A stretch of 64,000 bases of DNA from Schauerella fraxinea (GTDB taxonomy: Bacteria > Pseudomonadota > Gammaproteobacteria > Burkholderiales > Burkholderiaceae_B): NCBI GenBank assembly GCA_030849945.1, contig JAVDKK010000004.1, positions 434,001 to 498,000 on the forward strand, read 5' to 3'. Positions 60,895 to 64,000 of this stretch are shown here, piece by piece. The position numbers were made by a program, and so were the translations under genes. The notes below the pieces were generated by a model, which had not been told where the DNA came from, did not search any database, and saw only the letters and a program-made list of their open reading frames with translations. Every line of letters begins with the position of its first letter. The first letter of the stretch is position 1.

Positions 60895-61860
60895 ATGCCT
60901 GTATTCAACGCAACATCGACCGCTGACGAGGTTCTGGCAAACGCAGACCTTCGTGGCCGGCGCTTTCTCGTGACGGGCGTGTCTTCGGGTGTGGGTCTGG
61001 AGACGGCGCGCGTGCTCGCCAGCCGTGGGGCCGATGTGGTCGGCACAGTGCGAGACATCGCGAAAGCCGACGAAAGCGCCGAGGGCCTGCGCGAGGCCGC
61101 CCGGCGAGGGCATGGGAGCCTGGAGTTGGTGGCGCTCGATCTCGCGTCGCTGGCAAGCGTGCGCGCCGGTGCCGATCGGTTGCTGGCAACCGGCGCGCTC
61201 TTCGATGGCGTGATCGCCAATGCCGGCGTGATGGCCACGCCTGAAGGTCGCACCGCCGATGGCTTCGAAACGCAATTCGGTACGAACCACCTTGGCCATT
61301 TTGTGTTGGTGAACCGGATTGCTGCGCTGGTGCGCAGCGGTGGGCGCGTCATCGTGCTGTCGTCCAACGGTCATCGCGGTGCCGACGTCGACCTGGACGA
61401 TCCGAACTTCGCGCACAAGACCTATGACCGGTGGGTCGCCTACGGCCAGTCCAAAACGGCCAACGCCCTCTTCGCCGTCGAGTTTGACCGGCGCCATCGC
61501 GATCGAGGCATACGGGCCGCTTCGGTAATGCCGGGCACCAGCGACACACCGCTCATGCGGCACCTGGGTCAGGCGGATCTCGAGGCCGTTTTCAATCAGA
61601 TCGCGTCCGATCGCAAAGCCGGGGGTGAAGCGCCACTCAAGATGAAGACGGTTGAGCAGATGGCCGCGACATCAGTGTGGGCGGCCGTCATCGCCGACGC
61701 CGATGCCATCGGCGGTCGATACCTTGAAAACTGCCAAGTTGCGGAGACCGACGACGTTCCAGGCATCCGCGACGGCGTGATGTCTTACGCGCTGGATGCG
61801 GAGCGGGCGAAAGCCCTGTGGAAAATAAGCGAAGCGCTGGTCGGAGAGCAATATCGGTAG
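60895..61860 (+). CDS. Short-chain dehydrogenase/reductase
   Basis: A 321-residue classical SDR of the retinol-dehydrogenase/WWOX-like length class. The cofactor site is VTGVSSGVGLETARVLA (27-34 core), followed by IANAGVM, catalytic Ser156/157 in IVLSSNGHRG, Tyr183 and Lys187 in VAYGQSKTANALFAVEF, and the MPGTSDTPLM segment. Substrate unknown; it probably reduces or oxidises an alcohol/ketone with NAD(P). AAAGGAG lies 7 bases before the ATG at 60895; a GTG one codon earlier is less likely. The gene stands alone, divergent from ltaE. Confidence 0.9.
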   Translation: MPVFNATSTADEVLANADLRGRRFLVTGVSSGVGLETARVLASRGADVVGTVRDIAKADESAEGLREAARRGHGSLELVALDLASLASVRAGADRLLATGALFDGVIANAGVMATPEGRTADGFETQFGTNHLGHFVLVNRIAALVRSGGRVIVLSSNGHRGADVDLDDPNFAHKTYDRWVAYGQSKTANALFAVEFDRRHRDRGIRAASVMPGTSDTPLMRHLGQADLEAVFNQIASDRKAGGEAPLKMKTVEQMAATSVWAAVIADADAIGGRYLENCQVAETDDVPGIRDGVMSYALDAERAKALWKISEALVGEQYR

Positions 61861-62036
61861 CCGCGCATCCCTGATGCGTATCGCCTAACCGGTTCGCAAT
61901 GCGTACGATCCGTCTGCGTGAACGATGACGGTGGCAAAGCGGCTCAACGCGCGCGTTCAGACGGCTGATCGGTTGTGTCGACAGTCGGCGCAGACGAGCG
62001 CCGCACTGACGCACGCAGCACAAACGCAGCACAAAC
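61861..62036. other. Intergenic region between the SDR gene and tRNA-Arg copy 2
   Basis: No gene seen. The part near 61930-62035 is unusually rich in CGC/GCA steps and holds no clear terminator for the SDR gene. Confidence 0.4.
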
Positions 62037-62069
62037 AAAAAAGCCTTCGACTCGCGTCGAAGGCTTTTT
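62037..62069 (-). terminator. Rho-independent terminator of tRNA-Arg copy 2
   Basis: On the minus strand GCCTTCGAC pairs perfectly with GTCGAAGGC (4-base loop), extended by A/T pairs and followed by six T. It lies 13 bases past the tRNA 3' end. Confidence 0.93.
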
Positions 62070-62081
62070 GCAGAAATGTGG

Positions 62082-62155
62082 TGCGCCCGGCAGGATTCGA
62101 ACCCACGACCCCTTGGTTCGTAGCCAAGTACTCTATCCAACTGAGCTACGGGCGC
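62082..62155 (-). tRNA. tRNA-Arg (ACG), copy 2
   Basis: Identical over 74 bases to copy 1 at 56591, in the same orientation, with its own terminator. It lies 165 bases downstream of the pckG stop on the same strand. Flanking sequence differs from copy 1 apart from a GG immediately 3' of the tRNA. Confidence 0.96.
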
Positions 62156-62320
62156 ATATTGACGGCATACGCTTAAAGCGCCACCGCTGCCCCAATGAAG
62201 CCAACGCTCAAATCAGTATGATCAAACTTCGAACACTTGATTTAGCCTTCATTGCGGCTGGCTGATCGGTTTGCTACGAACACCCCGTCAACCAAGACAG
62301 CGACTATAACATGAAAAAAA

Positions 62321-64000
62321 CTAACTTTGCAACGTTACCTTCTCGCCGAGTTGTTTCTTTACCTGCGTGAGTGCCGGCGGCAACCCTTGCTGCAACGTCT
62401 GGAATAGCTCGCGATGCAGTGCCAGCTCTTCTTTCCACGACGCGGCATCGATGCCGGTAATCTGATCGAATTGTGCTTCCGTGAAGTTCAAGCCATCCCA
62501 GCTGATATCGGTGTAACGCGGGGTCACGCCAAACAGATGCTCTTCACCTTCAGCCTTGCCATCGATACGTTCGAGCATCCACTTCAGCACGCGCATATTG
62601 TCGCCGAAGCCGGGCCAGATGAATTTGCCGTTCTCGTCGGTGCGGAACCAGTTGACGCAGAAAATATGCGGCAACTTGAAGCCACCCGCTTCCAGGCGCT
62701 TGCCGAGCTCCAGCCAGTGCGTGAAGTAATCGCTCATGTTGTAGCCGCAGAACGGCAGCATGGCGAACGGATCGCGACGCACGACGCCTTGCTGACCGGT
62801 AGCGGCCGCTGTGGTTTCCGAGCCCATCGTCGCCGCCATATAGACGCCTTCGACCCAGTTGCGCGCTTCGGTCACCAACGGCACCGTGGTCGAACGGCGG
62901 CCACCGAAGATAAAGGCATCGATCGCCACGCCTTGCGGGTTATCCCACTCGGGGTCGAGCGCCGGGTTTTGCTCAGCAGACACCGTAAAGCGGGCATTCG
63001 GATGCGCGGCCTTGCGGCCGGTTTCGCGACCGATTTCGGGCGTCCACGAACGGCCTTGCCAATCGGTCAGGTGCGCGGGTGCGGGACCCATGCCTTCCCA
63101 CCAGATATCGCCGTCATCGGTGAGGGCCACATTGGTGAACAACACATTCTGGCGCAACGATGCCATGCAGTTGTAGTTCGTTTTTTCGCTGGTGCCTGGC
63201 GCCACGCCAAAGTAGCCGGCTTCCGGGTTGATGGCGTACAAGCGGCCATCTTCACCCGGCTTGATCCAGGCGATGTCGTCGCCAATGGTGGTGACTTTCC
63301 AGCCCGGCAAAGCTGCGGGCGGCACCAGCATGGCGAAATTGGTCTTGCCGCAAGCCGACGGGAACGCAGCGGCCACGTGCATCTTGCGGCCTTCGGGCGA
63401 GGTCACGCCCAAAATCAGCATGTGCTCGGCTAGCCAGCCTTCTTCGCGACCCATCGTCGAGGCGATACGCAGTGCGAAGCACTTCTTGCCCAACAACGCG
63501 TTGCCGCCGTAGCCGGAACCGAACGACCAGATTTCGCGGGTCTCGGGGTAGTGCACGATGTACTTGATGTCGTTGCACGGCCAGGCCACGTCTTTCTGAC
63601 CGGCGTCCAGCGGCTTGCCCACGCTGTGCACGCAGGGCACGAACTCGCCGTCGGTGCCCAACACGTCATAAACCTTTTTGCCCATGCGCGTCATCAAACG
63701 CATATTGGCCACCACGTAAGGCGAATCGGACAACTCGACGCCAATGTGCGCGATCGGCGAACCCAGGGGGCCCATCGAGAACGGAATCACATAAAGCGTA
63801 CGACCGCGCATGCAGCCCGTGAACAGATCGCTCAAGGTGGTGCGCATTTCAGCCGGATCGCACCAGTTGTTTGTGGGACCCGCATCGGCTTCGTTGGCCG
63901 AACAGATGTACGTGCGATCTTCAACACGGGCCACGTCACTCGGATCGGACCACGCCAGATACGAACCCGGACGCTTTTCCGGATTGAGCTTTTGCAAGGT
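62321..64000 (-). CDS. pckG: Phosphoenolpyruvate carboxykinase (GTP), N-terminus beyond window
   Basis: The open frame runs off the right edge; 559 residues of about 610-620 are present. It converts oxaloacetate plus GTP to phosphoenolpyruvate, the entry to gluconeogenesis. Seen in order are CMRGRTLYVIPFSMGPLGSP, SFGSGYGGNALLGKKCFALRIAS, the kinase P-loop AAAFPSACGKTNFAM with the reactive cysteine, TIGDDIAWI with the metal-binding aspartates, and VAIDAFIFGGRRSTTVPLV. The protein ends QLGEKVTLQS. The GTP-dependent form is common in Burkholderiales. No terminator is clear before the downstream tRNA-Arg. Confidence 0.97.
   Translation of the reverse strand, partial: TLQKLNPEKRPGSYLAWSDPSDVARVEDRTYICSANEADAGPTNNWCDPAEMRTTLSDLFTGCMRGRTLYVIPFSMGPLGSPIAHIGVELSDSPYVVANMRLMTRMGKKVYDVLGTDGEFVPCVHSVGKPLDAGQKDVAWPCNDIKYIVHYPETREIWSFGSGYGGNALLGKKCFALRIASTMGREEGWLAEHMLILGVTSPEGRKMHVAAAFPSACGKTNFAMLVPPAALPGWKVTTIGDDIAWIKPGEDGRLYAINPEAGYFGVAPGTSEKTNYNCMASLRQNVLFTNVALTDDGDIWWEGMGPAPAHLTDWQGRSWTPEIGRETGRKAAHPNARFTVSAEQNPALDPEWDNPQGVAIDAFIFGGRRSTTVPLVTEARNWVEGVYMAATMGSETTAAATGQQGVVRRDPFAMLPFCGYNMSDYFTHWLELGKRLEAGGFKLPHIFCVNWFRTDENGKFIWPGFGDNMRVLKWMLERIDGKAEGEEHLFGVTPRYTDISWDGLNFTEAQFDQITGIDAASWKEELALHRELFQTLQQGLPPALTQVKKQLGEKVTLQS

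Noticed and set aside
56591..62155. Complete prophage or integrative island between the two tRNA-Arg genes
   Set aside because: No integrase, excisionase, phage structural gene or transposase was found in the interval.

Overview
The window looks like a chromosomal segment of a betaproteobacterium, most likely order Burkholderiales. The evidence is a GC-rich coding style, a lysine/alanine-rich histone H1-like protein, GTP-type PEP carboxykinase, a large-subunit catalase, the Burkholderiales-type porin and a CysTW/Sbp sulfate importer. This is inference from gene content; genus cannot be assigned from the sequence alone.

Layout. 0-12.8 kb holds housekeeping and stress genes: a clipped secreted nuclease, a CorA-type transporter, two DUF72 proteins, the H1-like protein, a UvrD/Rep helicase, a DUF2383 four-helix protein, a sirtuin overlapping an AI-2E-type permease, and an HPII-type catalase. 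12.8-32.4 kb is a colanic-acid-like exopolysaccharide (EPS) locus made of two divergent operons. Leftward are wza, wzc, a phosphomannomutase homologue that lacks its catalytic serine, and galE. Rightward are a wcaJ-type initiating transferase, gmm, manC, a vanZ-like gene, gmd, fcl, wzx, a GT2, wzy, a GT4, a second GT2, wcaF and wcaI. Together these make GDP-mannose and GDP-fucose, build a lipid-linked repeat, flip and polymerise it (Wzx/Wzy), acetylate it, and export it (Wza/Wzc). 32.4-37 kb holds a degenerate array of about 25 units of 14 bp, rich in GATC, then two paralogous LuxR-type regulators with non-phosphorylatable receiver domains, an AT-rich intergenic region and a GINT1-like carbohydrate-active protein. 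37-42.6 kb has MltB, an old-yellow-enzyme reductase and sulfate uptake (sbp-cysT-cysW without cysA).

42.6-55 kb is the most novel part. Nine tightly packed leftward genes plus a porin sit opposite a divergent IclR regulator. In order of transcription they are a 573-aa protein of no family I recognise, a 238-aa protein of no family I recognise, an M19 dipeptidase homologue without its HxD metal motif, a class III aminotransferase homologue without its PLP lysine, a benzoylformate-decarboxylase/acetolactate-synthase-like ThDP enzyme, and a PotDBCA-type importer. The divergent promoter region carries three AGAATAC half-sites. I read this as an uncharacterised uptake and catabolism system for an amine- or amide-containing solute; the substrate is unknown.

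55-64 kb has a phytase-like secreted protein, two identical tRNA-Arg(ACG) genes each with its own terminator, an orphan GtrII-type glucosyltransferase, a glycine-betaine-type binding protein, threonine aldolase, a short-chain dehydrogenase, and pckG, which is cut by the window end.
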